Shown here in pieces: positions 1 to 5,559 of a DNA stretch of 6,169 nt. This DNA is from Candidatus Izemoplasmatales bacterium (GTDB lineage: Bacteria > Bacillota_I > Bacilli_A > Izemoplasmatales > Hujiaoplasmataceae). The notes under the pieces are model-generated. The model did not search any database. It was not told the origin of the DNA and saw only the letters and a list, made by a program, of their open reading frames with translations. The stretch covers positions 1 to 6,169 of the forward strand of contig JAQWBC010000065.1 in the NCBI GenBank assembly GCA_028707415.1, in the 5' to 3' direction. Within the stretch, counting starts at the first letter, position 1; each line of letters starts with the position of its first letter. Both the position numbers and the translations under genes were made by a program.

Positions 1-761
1 TCCGCAAATTTGCCTGCCGCATAAACTTTTGTTGTGTCTCGCACAAATTCCCTAAAAATCGTTTCGCGATTTCTGAAAAGAGTGATGGCCTTTGTTATTT
101 TAATTATACCGATCAAGATGGAAATTGTTGGATTTTATACAATTATATCGATTTGAAAGATGCTAGACATAGGAATATTCATGTGATGCGACAATGTGGC
201 AATGCAATCGCAGAAATTCATGCTTTTTATCTGAAAAAAAATACTAGTGAGGATTTAGACACCGAACGAACAGTTAGATATTATCGAAAAAAAAGCGAAT
301 CTCTGCAAAATTATCCGTTACTTTACGCTGCCGCAAGTATTGCTATCCAACGCGTTAATTCGGCTCCGATTACATTATGTCATGAAGATTTATTACCAAT
401 AAATATTCTTTGTGATGAAAATCAAGCAGTAATTATAGATTTTGAAGAAGCATATTTTTTGGCATATTTTCTTGATCCAGCTCGTTTTGTTACCCATTAT
501 GATTATAACAATACCCACTATATTTCCAAATCATCACAAGCAATATTTCTATCGACATATTATCAGTGCATCAAAAAAGTTTGCACTGATTTATCAAAGA
601 AACAGTATTATTATGATTTAACATGTGGCCGCTTTTTGGAAGCAATGATCGTCTTCGTCAATATGACTGATGACACTAATAAGATTACTTATAATCTGTA
701 TTTAAATGATCTTAACCAATATGCCAACTGCATTTTGTCGAGAAACGACAATCAAGAGTGA
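1..761 (+). CDS. Aminoglycoside/choline kinase-like phosphotransferase, 5'-truncated by window edge
   Basis: This is the C-terminal part of an APH/choline-kinase-fold phosphotransferase, a family that moves the ATP gamma-phosphate onto a small-molecule hydroxyl. The frame is open from base 3 to the TGA at 759-761 (252 codons). A TTG at 153 could be taken as a start, but family-like sequence (DGNCWILYNYID, about 117-152) lies upstream of it, so the true start is outside the window. The catalytic loop is HEDLLPIN: His at 381, catalytic Asp at 387, metal-ligand Asn at 402. The metal-binding Asp of the DFG-equivalent follows in IIDFEEA (Asp at 438). The nucleotide-binding N-lobe is mostly missing. 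The substrate cannot be read from the sequence; APH-like, CotS-like or sugar/choline kinases are all possible. It lies 32 bp upstream of the DJ-1/MBL gene with no terminator between, so the two are probably co-transcribed. Confidence 0.82.
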   Translation, partial: RKFACRINFCCVSHKFPKNRFAISEKSDGLCYFNYTDQDGNCWILYNYIDLKDARHRNIHVMRQCGNAIAEIHAFYLKKNTSEDLDTERTVRYYRKKSESLQNYPLLYAAASIAIQRVNSAPITLCHEDLLPINILCDENQAVIIDFEEAYFLAYFLDPARFVTHYDYNNTHYISKSSQAIFLSTYYQCIKKVCTDLSKKQYYYDLTCGRFLEAMIVFVNMTDDTNKITYNLYLNDLNQYANCILSRNDNQE

Positions 762-793
762 AATTAAAACTCTGTAAATGAAAGGAATACTGT

Positions 794-2089
794 ATGAAAA
801 AAAAGAAAATCGCTTTATTTTGCTATGACGGGTTTGCGGAATATACAATCAGTCTTGCCTTGATGTATTTAAAGAAAAATCGTGACATCATAACCATTGC
901 TTTACAAAAACGCGATTATTTGAGTTGTGAAAACCAAAGACTTCTCGTTGATGCATCACTAAACGATTGTGATCCGACCGACATCGATGTGTTAATCATA
1001 CCTGGGGGGAACACCGAGTCTCTTTTACCATGTTCACGGCTTTCTGATTACATTACGACAGTAATTGCGGCTAAGGGATCGGTCGCAGGTATCGGCAATG
1101 GAGCGAATTTGATTGTAGAAATGGGATTTATGGATGGTAGAAGATGCGCCGAAAATGACACAATTTTTCCGCGCTTTCCCCATCCTAAAACTGCATACGC
1201 AAATACTTGTTTCGTTAATGAAACAGTCGTAATTGATGGTCGTTTTATCACTGCAAAGGCGCATGCATTTGTCGAATTCGCAGAAACACTTAAGAAAACA
1301 TTTGGAATCAGAGAAGGATTGTGTGATGAATATAAAACATGGATGACACCGATTGCTGGATGGATGAAAGTAACCGATTCCATTTTAGTCAGTCAAAGCA
1401 CTTTTGAAGAATGCAATATGACCATTATTGTTTCTCAAAATGAAGCAATTTTGATTGATACTGGTTATCGGCAAGCCGAAGCTCAGCGAGTACTTGATTA
1501 CATGAAAGAGCACCATTTAATGCTTAAAAACATCGTTATTACGCATCATCATGAAGATCATGATGCCAATACGGCACTATTTTCCATGAACCAGGGCATC
1601 GTTTATGATTCGACCAACTGTGGCGATGATACAATGATTAAAGTTGGGAAACTTACACTGCGATTATTCGCCACACCTGGTCATTTTTCTTTGGGTGATA
1701 TTAGTGTACTTGTAATTGAGGAAAACGTCTTGATTGCTGGGGATATTCTTTACTCATGCTTGCCAATTCAGCTTTGTTATGGGGCTAAACCAGTTATTCT
1801 TCGTGAAACAATTGAAAAGATTGCTAAAGCCCATTACGATTGGATCATCCCGGGTCATGGGAAAATCATGACTGGCGATACAATTACTGAGATGGCAATA
1901 TCTTATATTGATACATTGAATGCCAGGATTGACGATGTAGTCAAAAAGCACGGAAGTGAAGATGACTTGTATGATATCAAGCTAAAAGATTGTGTCGAAC
2001 ATGTCGATTGGATGGTGGAAGAACCAGCTATTGATTTGCATCGGCAAAATAAACTAGAGTTGTTTCATACAAAATTGAAGTCACTGTAA
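794..2089 (+). CDS. DJ-1/PfpI-like domain fused to metallo-beta-lactamase-fold hydrolase
   Basis: A 431-residue, apparently cytosolic two-domain protein. Residues 1-175 look like a DJ-1/PfpI (ThiJ) domain: strand start KIALFCYDGFAE with the conserved acidic residue E16, VLIIPGG at 66-72, and VVIDGRFITAKA with the following helix at about 145-165. The nucleophile elbow, usually AICAG, reads GIGNG (99-103), so the Cys position is G101. The His expected shortly after is also absent (CAEND, 118-122). Residues 185-375 are an MBL-fold hydrolase with LIDTG (220-224), the HxHxDH motif HHHEDH (251-256), H297 in TPGH, D317 in AGD and H355 in PGHG, a complete two-metal site. Residues 375-431 form a helical tail. 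MBL relatives include glyoxalase II-type thioesterases; the substrate here is unknown. The SD AAAGGAA at 781-787 supports the ATG. The DJ-1 half probably has a structural or binding role (inference). Confidence 0.87.
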   Translation: MKKKKIALFCYDGFAEYTISLALMYLKKNRDIITIALQKRDYLSCENQRLLVDASLNDCDPTDIDVLIIPGGNTESLLPCSRLSDYITTVIAAKGSVAGIGNGANLIVEMGFMDGRRCAENDTIFPRFPHPKTAYANTCFVNETVVIDGRFITAKAHAFVEFAETLKKTFGIREGLCDEYKTWMTPIAGWMKVTDSILVSQSTFEECNMTIIVSQNEAILIDTGYRQAEAQRVLDYMKEHHLMLKNIVITHHHEDHDANTALFSMNQGIVYDSTNCGDDTMIKVGKLTLRLFATPGHFSLGDISVLVIEENVLIAGDILYSCLPIQLCYGAKPVILRETIEKIAKAHYDWIIPGHGKIMTGDTITEMAISYIDTLNARIDDVVKKHGSEDDLYDIKLKDCVEHVDWMVEEPAIDLHRQNKLELFHTKLKSL

Positions 2090-2093
2090 AATC

Positions 2094-2131
2094 AAAAAAC
2101 GATTTGAGGAAAATTCCCAAACCGTTTTTTT
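2094..2131. terminator. Bidirectional intrinsic terminator between convergent genes
   Basis: An imperfect hairpin has AAAAACG at its base pairing with CGTTTTT, an inner TTTG/CAAA segment, two A-C mismatches and a short A-rich loop near 2111. The 3' side runs into seven T (2125-2131). The 5' side is six A (2094-2099), which gives a U-tract on the opposite strand. It lies just after the stop of the DJ-1/MBL gene and just after the stop of the minus-strand membrane-protein gene, so it can end both transcripts. Confidence 0.75.
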
Positions 2132-2138
2132 ACATAAA

Positions 2139-3029
2139 TTATTTTCTGGGTTTATAAAGGTATCGCCAAACAATAAAGACACCGATAACACCAAATAGAA
2201 AACCGGTAATCATATCCGTCATAAAACTAACTGAAGCATTTGGGAAATCAGTTATACCATCGGAAAGAAGCGTTGAAAGGCTGATGTCATAGGAATAGGC
2301 AATAAATAAATATAACAACAATACAGTTATCATTGAAAAGACAATGGATATCCCTGCAAGAACATAAGGAATTTCTTTACGGAGCGGAGCCTTTGCTTTT
2401 TTATACATAAACATCGATATAACAGGAACCAAAGCATATAAAAGTGCAAATTGATAACCGGAAATAAAAACGACGAGTAAATTAATTATAACCCCAATTG
2501 TGGCTCCAATCAAAGCATAAAAGTATCCTTTGCCTAGATTGGTAGTTGTTGCATCAATAATGGCATATTCAGCTTTAATATTAGCAAGCATTTTTTCATA
2601 ACAATTATTGTGGGAACGCATTGCAAGATTGCGAATCAGGTGGAGCTTATCATAACCTGGCTCATTACATAGAGCGCACGAATCAATTTGAAAGGCCTCC
2701 ATGGTCGAAAAAGTGTTAGCAGCAGTGCGAAAGATATTATCAAGCCGTTGAAAGTTTTTGTTTGATGGCAAAATGCCGGGAAGTTGAATTCGAACCACAC
2801 GTCCTTCATTTGCGAATGATACGTTTGCGTTCAAAGGTTTAAGAGTTGCTTGAACATTCCCCTGCTCTTGATTGCTAAAAGGGTTTTTAAATAAATAACA
2901 CGCGATGGAAACGATGAAGTCCCATCTTTGTTCAGTAATGATAGAAACTTCGTAACCATAAACGGTTCCGAAAGCACCTTGAGGCTCGATTTGCATGTTA
3001 AACCGTTGAGCAATCTCTTTGAATCGCAT
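2139..3029 (-). CDS. Uncharacterised four-TM membrane protein with N-terminal Cys/His cluster
   Basis: A 296-residue protein whose family I do not recognise. Residues 1-165 are soluble-looking, without a signal peptide. Within them lies C118-x2-C121 ... H140-x2-C143, a spacing that could hold one Zn2+ (inference). Four hydrophobic segments follow: about 168-191, 193-209, 219-245 and 268-291. The basic loop YKKAKAPLRKE (209-219) between segments 2 and 3, and the basic end YLYKPRK, suggest both face the cytoplasm. If so, the N-terminal domain is also cytoplasmic. The ATG is supported by AGGAG about 9 nt upstream on the minus strand, and a TGn-extended -10 lies about 30 bp upstream. The gene stands alone: convergent with the DJ-1/MBL gene and divergent from the esterase gene. 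A sensor or envelope-associated role is possible but not shown. Confidence 0.8.
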   Translation of the reverse strand: MRFKEIAQRFNMQIEPQGAFGTVYGYEVSIITEQRWDFIVSIACYLFKNPFSNQEQGNVQATLKPLNANVSFANEGRVVRIQLPGILPSNKNFQRLDNIFRTAANTFSTMEAFQIDSCALCNEPGYDKLHLIRNLAMRSHNNCYEKMLANIKAEYAIIDATTTNLGKGYFYALIGATIGVIINLLVVFISGYQFALLYALVPVISMFMYKKAKAPLRKEIPYVLAGISIVFSMITVLLLYLFIAYSYDISLSTLLSDGITDFPNASVSFMTDMITGFLFGVIGVFIVWRYLYKPRK

Positions 3030-3059
3030 TAATTGTCACTCCTAAAGTTTTTTATTGAT

Positions 3060-3068
3060 AGTATAGCA
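3060..3068 (-). promoter_or_regulatory. Candidate extended -10 promoter of the minus-strand membrane-protein gene
   Basis: Read on the minus strand this is TGCTATACT: a TATACT hexamer (five of six to TATAAT) preceded by TGn. The -35 region about 17 bp upstream is poor (TTTTAT), as is common for extended -10 promoters. The predicted start near 3053 would give a 5' leader of roughly 23 nt containing the AGGAG Shine-Dalgarno. Confidence 0.5.
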
Positions 3069-3096
3069 CGATAATATCAAAAATAAAACTAGTAAC

Positions 3097-3118
3097 ACAT
3101 AATTATCACTAATTATGT
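3097..3118. repeat. Perfect 9-bp inverted repeat, candidate operator
   Basis: Arms ACATAATTA (3097-3105) and TAATTATGT (3110-3118) are exact reverse complements around a 4-bp spacer. The dyad sits in the divergent intergenic region, just upstream of the minus-strand promoter and about 10 bp before the + strand TTGACA at 3127. There is no T-tract, so it looks more like a protein-binding site than a terminator. It is AT-rich, where chance palindromes are more likely, and no regulator gene in the window is an obvious partner. Confidence 0.4.
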
Positions 3119-3119
3119 A

Positions 3120-3147
3120 ATCGTTTTTGACAAAATTTGGAAACGAT
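3120..3147. repeat. ATCGTTT/AAACGAT inverted repeat overlapping a TTGACA box
   Basis: Seven-bp arms ATCGTTT (3120-3126) and AAACGAT (3141-3147) are exact reverse complements, with centres 21 bp apart, about two helical turns. The TTGACA at 3127-3132 lies between the arms, so a protein bound here would cover the -35 element of a rightward promoter. The regulator is unknown. Confidence 0.35.
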
Positions 3148-3163
3148 AAAATCATGTTATAAA
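3127..3163 (+). promoter_or_regulatory. Candidate rightward promoter(s) toward the esterase gene
   Basis: TTGACA (3127-3132) is followed 17 bp later by AATCAT (3150-3155, four of six to consensus). An alternative is the TGn-extended -10 TGTTATAAA at 3155-3163 with TTTGGA (3136-3141) 16 bp before it. Either would start transcription near 3163-3171, leaving a leader of roughly 270 nt before the gene at 3441. A closer promoter was not obvious. Confidence 0.35.
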
Positions 3164-3440
3164 TCAATCATTTTTCTTTATCAAAGGCTTATGGGATTGT
3201 TTTGCTTATCAGATAGAAAATTCTTTTTTATGTGATATAGTAATATTGGTAGATAATAATACTACGAATAATGACACTTTAAATCTTCAAGTAGCATCAG
3301 CAAAGACCTCAAGACGATAAATTCGAACAATTATTAGCAACGTTTTGTTTAGTAGTGTCTAAAGTTGAAAAAATAATGAAATCATTACCGATGTTTTGGT
3401 GACATAGCCGATCTTTTTTAAATATTAGGGGACAGTTCTC
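3164..3440 (+). other. Non-coding stretch upstream of the esterase gene; possible long leader
   Basis: No ORF of useful length was found on either strand. Weak features only: an imperfect hairpin at 3238-3264 (10-bp arms, one mismatch, loop GGTAGAT), a TGn-type -10 look-alike (TGATATAGT) at 3232-3240, and a run of six T at 3413-3418 with no convincing stem before it. I recognise no riboswitch, tRNA or known small RNA. It is either a long 5' leader, an unannotated RNA, or degraded sequence. Confidence 0.35.
3427..3432 (+). promoter_or_regulatory. Ribosome binding site for the esterase gene
   Basis: AGGGGA lies 8 nt before the ATG at 3441 and supports that start. A second in-frame ATG at 3459 has its own purine stretch (AAAAGGGG, 3444-3451) 7 nt upstream, so a protein six residues shorter is nearly as plausible. 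Confidence 0.55.
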
Positions 3441-4391
3441 ATGAAAAGGGGCTTTATTATGGAGCGATATCAATATTCCAATGCATTACGTGGTCCAAAA
3501 TTAGGAATAGGAAACCTAAAACTGACGAATCCATTGCTGCGATTATTCTTTTGGATAAATGATTTTAAAGGAAAAATATTCAAACCCATTTTGAATACAA
3601 CAAAAACAAAAATATTAGTAAAAGGGTATGAAGATGCTGTTTTAAACTGTTACGTTATAAACCCCGATCGGTTGGACACTAACGCCCCAACAATTATCTA
3701 CTTACATGGGGGAGGATTTTTTGGGGGGTTTGCTCCGATTAATTTTATAAATGCTTGTTTTTATGCCAACGAACTTAAATGTAGAGTTTTTTTGCCAGAA
3801 TATAGGACTTCTTACAAATATAAATATCCAATTCCCGTTGAAGACTGCTATGAAGCAACGAAATTTATCTATGATAACGCTAAAACACTGATGGTCAATA
3901 ATAATCGTTTCGTAGTATATGGTGATAGTGCCGGCGGGTGCTTAGCGGCAGCAGTGTCACTAATGGCAAGAGATCGAAAGACGTTTTCAATCGCAATGCA
4001 GATGTTAATATATCCCGTGACGGATTATCTACAACTTGGAAAGAGTTTAAAGACATATCCGCTTGCTACTTGGTCAACTGCTGCAACCAGACGAATGTGG
4101 AAATTGTATCTTGGGAAAGTAAACCCAATCAACATCGGTTATGCTTCTCCTCTATATGCGGATTCGTTAAATAATTTACCGTTTGCTTATGTTGAACCGC
4201 AAGAAATTGATTGTCTTTGCGATGAAGGAATTGCCTTTGCCAAACGTCTCGAGGCCTCAAAAGTTGCGACTATTCTCAATGTCATCAAAGGTTCATATCA
4301 CGCTTTTGAAGAAGAATACCCTAACCTTTTTGTTCTAAATATTCTTCATCAACGATGTGATCAATTAAGGAAAACACCTTATTTAAAATAG
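3441..4391 (+). CDS. HSL-family alpha/beta-hydrolase (carboxylesterase/lipase type)
   Basis: A 316-residue serine hydrolase of the hormone-sensitive-lipase group (alpha/beta-hydrolase_3 fold), which hydrolyses carboxylic esters, typically of short- to medium-chain acids. The oxyanion motif HGGGF is at 89-93 and the nucleophile elbow GDSAGG at 161-166 (Ser163). The acid is probably Asp257 (QEIDCLCDEG, where relatives have D-x-L-x-D/E) and the base His287 (GSYHAFE). The triad is therefore complete and the length is normal for the family. There is no signal peptide; residues 1-45 look like a cap region with a short hydrophobic patch (PLLRLFFWI). The gene appears monocistronic: a long non-coding stretch precedes it and a strong terminator follows. 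An in-frame ATG at 3459 is an alternative start. The natural substrate cannot be inferred. Confidence 0.9.
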   Translation: MKRGFIMERYQYSNALRGPKLGIGNLKLTNPLLRLFFWINDFKGKIFKPILNTTKTKILVKGYEDAVLNCYVINPDRLDTNAPTIIYLHGGGFFGGFAPINFINACFYANELKCRVFLPEYRTSYKYKYPIPVEDCYEATKFIYDNAKTLMVNNNRFVVYGDSAGGCLAAAVSLMARDRKTFSIAMQMLIYPVTDYLQLGKSLKTYPLATWSTAATRRMWKLYLGKVNPINIGYASPLYADSLNNLPFAYVEPQEIDCLCDEGIAFAKRLEASKVATILNVIKGSYHAFEEEYPNLFVLNILHQRCDQLRKTPYLK

Positions 4392-4414
4392 ACTTCATCG
4401 CATCAATAGAAATG

Positions 4415-4443
4415 GGCATGAGAGTTTTTTCTCATGCCTTTTT
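4415..4443 (+). terminator. Strong intrinsic terminator after the esterase gene
   Basis: A perfect 9-bp stem, GGCATGAGA (4415-4423) with TCTCATGCC (4430-4438), closes a 6-nt loop and is followed by five T (4439-4443). It lies 24 bp past the esterase stop and separates that gene from the ribokinase operon. Confidence 0.92.
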
Positions 4444-4470
4444 AAAGGAAAGTACTGGCGCATCTTTCTT

Positions 4471-4541
4471 ACTGTCAAGGATTGATAGTCAATCATCATT
4501 TAAAAAAACAGATTTTGATTTCGTGATTGGCTCTTGACAGT
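4471..4541. repeat. Nested inverted repeats upstream of and overlapping the rbsK -35 box
   Basis: ACTGTCAAG (4471-4479) is the exact reverse complement of CTTGACAGT (4533-4541), which contains the -35 TTGACA of the ribokinase promoter. Directly after the left arm lies a second dyad, GATTGA-TAG-TCAATC (4480-4494). The arm centres are about 62 bp apart, close to six helical turns. This could be a looping or paired-site arrangement, or a mirrored -35 by chance; there is no good leftward -10 to match the left copy. Confidence 0.35.
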
Positions 4542-4562
4542 TTTTTTGTTTTGGTGTAGCAT
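4534..4562 (+). promoter_or_regulatory. Sigma-70-type promoter of the rbsK operon
   Basis: A perfect -35, TTGACA (4534-4539), a 17-bp T-rich spacer and a -10, TAGCAT (4557-4562, four of six to TATAAT). The predicted start near 4569 falls inside the 18-bp operator palindrome, giving a leader of about 55 nt. This assignment also shows that an apparent TTG start at 4534 belongs to the promoter, not to the ribokinase. Confidence 0.75.
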
Positions 4563-4567
4563 GTATA

Positions 4568-4585
4568 TAGTAAAACGTTTTACTA
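4568..4585. promoter_or_regulatory. LacI-family operator (perfect 18-bp palindrome)
   Basis: TAGTAAAACGTTTTACTA is a perfect palindrome with a central CG step, the hallmark of LacI/PurR/RbsR/CcpA-type operators, where the hinge-helix leucine wedges into the central CpG. It covers the expected transcription start, so binding should block initiation. The LacI-family gene at 5559 is the natural candidate to bind it. A CcpA-type cre function is the alternative, since the core resembles a cre site. Confidence 0.82.
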
Positions 4586-4623
4586 AAGCGATTTACCAAT
4601 TCTATTTCGATTGGGGAACCCTT

Positions 4624-5559
4624 ATGCATAAAATTTTTATTGTTGGCAGTTTAAATATGGATATGGTTTTTCGGATTCACTCGATTCCCAAAAAAGGAGA
4701 AACCGTTTTTGGAGACGAATTTTTTTTGAATCCCGGAGGTAAAGGAGCTAATCAAGCCATTGCTTGCGCACGTCAAGGAGCAGAAGTTTTGATAGCTGGC
4801 ACTGTCGGAAACGACATTTTTGGTGAAGAACTTATTAACGGTCTTCGAAAAGATGGGGTCAATGTGGATAACATCTATCGACATTCAACGACACCGACAG
4901 GGACTGCTCTTATCCTAATCACCGGTGATGACAACCGTATCGTCGTTGCCCCTGGCGCTAATTTTAAAACCATTTCGACTCAAATTGACGCGATTTTGAC
5001 CGATGCTCAGCCGGGAGACATTTATCTGACGCAAATGGAGATTCCCTATAGCGCAGTATCGTATGGGTTAGCGGTCGCAAAAGCGAAGAAGATGTACACG
5101 ATTCTCAATCCCGCACCTGCTCAAGCACTTGACGAGATGCTTCTTCATGATGTCGATTTAATCATTCCTAACGAAACTGAAACCGAAAAGATTACTTCCT
5201 TTTCTAGTAAAAATCCTAATTTTGCACTCGAAGCCATCGCTTTTTTTCTTAATAAAGGTATCAAAGAAATAATTCTTACTCTCGGTCAAGACGGATGTAT
5301 TTATGGAAATAAGGATACCATTAAAAAAGTGTCTGCCTATCCCGTAAAAGTAGTCGATACGACCGCGGCTGGCGACACTTTTGTTGGTTCAATTGCGGTG
5401 GCACTCGCCGGCGGTTCCAAAGTGATCGATGCGCTTTCTATCGCTTCAGCCGCTGCCGCTTTTACTATTTCTCGGCTTGGAGCCCAATGCTCAATTCCTT
5501 GTAGTTCTGAAATTTGTGATTTTATCAATCATAATTCTCATAAACGAGGTGAGAATTGA
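4624..5559 (+). CDS. rbsK: Ribokinase (PfkB family)
   Basis: Ribokinase phosphorylates D-ribose at O5 with ATP in the cytosol, feeding the pentose phosphate pathway. The 311-residue protein has the usual family length. It opens with IFIVGSLNMD (substrate-side Asp13) and carries PfkB signature 1 as NPGGKGANQA (36-45). NPAPA is at 162-166, the NxxE motif NETE at 183-186, TLGQDG at 219-224, and signature 2 DTTAAGDTF at 245-253 with catalytic base Asp251. The C-terminal GAQCSIP (286-292) matches the GAQ-x-SIP ending typical of ribokinases. The frame extends upstream to a TTG at 4534, but that is the promoter -35. The ATG at 4624 is preceded by GGGGAA (4613-4618) and starts exactly at the conserved first strand. 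The stop overlaps the repressor gene start by 1 nt. Another PfkB sugar kinase is possible but less likely. Confidence 0.93.
   Translation: MHKIFIVGSLNMDMVFRIHSIPKKGETVFGDEFFLNPGGKGANQAIACARQGAEVLIAGTVGNDIFGEELINGLRKDGVNVDNIYRHSTTPTGTALILITGDDNRIVVAPGANFKTISTQIDAILTDAQPGDIYLTQMEIPYSAVSYGLAVAKAKKMYTILNPAPAQALDEMLLHDVDLIIPNETETEKITSFSSKNPNFALEAIAFFLNKGIKEIILTLGQDGCIYGNKDTIKKVSAYPVKVVDTTAAGDTFVGSIAVALAGGSKVIDALSIASAAAAFTISRLGAQCSIPCSSEICDFINHNSHKRGEN
5546..5552 (+). promoter_or_regulatory. Strong Shine-Dalgarno for the LacI-family gene, inside the rbsK 3' end
   Basis: GAGGTGA lies 6 nt before the ATG at 5559 and within the last codons of the ribokinase gene. With the TGATG stop-start overlap, this fixes the repressor start and suggests translational coupling. 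Confidence 0.8.

Noticed and set aside
153..761. TTG at 153 as the start of a complete 202-residue phosphotransferase
   Set aside because: The frame is open to the window edge and the upstream residues fit the family, so the gene is truncated by the window rather than starting at 153.
1034..1383. Two overlapping minus-strand frames (76 and 111 codons) inside the DJ-1/MBL gene
   Set aside because: They lie wholly within a gene with clear domain motifs and have no recognisable protein features; they are antisense shadows.
3191..3235. Short frame ATG...TGA (14 residues, MGLFCLSDRK...) downstream of AAAGG, possible leader peptide
   Set aside because: The Shine-Dalgarno spacing is only 3 nt, the peptide has no regulatory codon run, and it lacks a following attenuator that I could identify.
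3350..3440. Segments such as TAGTGTCTAAA, GGTGACATAG and TTAGGGGACAG that resemble insertion-sequence ends
   Set aside because: The segments are not proper inverted repeats of each other, no target-site duplication was seen and no transposase fragment is present.
3938..4174. 78-codon + strand frame inside the esterase gene
   Set aside because: It overlaps the catalytic-serine region of the esterase in another frame and looks like noise.
4596..4614. CCAAT/ATTGG inverted repeat touching the rbsK Shine-Dalgarno, possible translational control hairpin
   Set aside because: Only five base pairs with a 9-nt loop, too weak and too likely by chance to report as a feature.
5401..5460. GC-richer stretch in rbsK (37 of 60 bases here against 20 of 60 at 3721-3780) as a sign of horizontal transfer
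   Set aside because: These are hand-picked stretches; other parts of rbsK are as AT-rich as the neighbours, and alanine/glycine-rich sequence explains the local GC.
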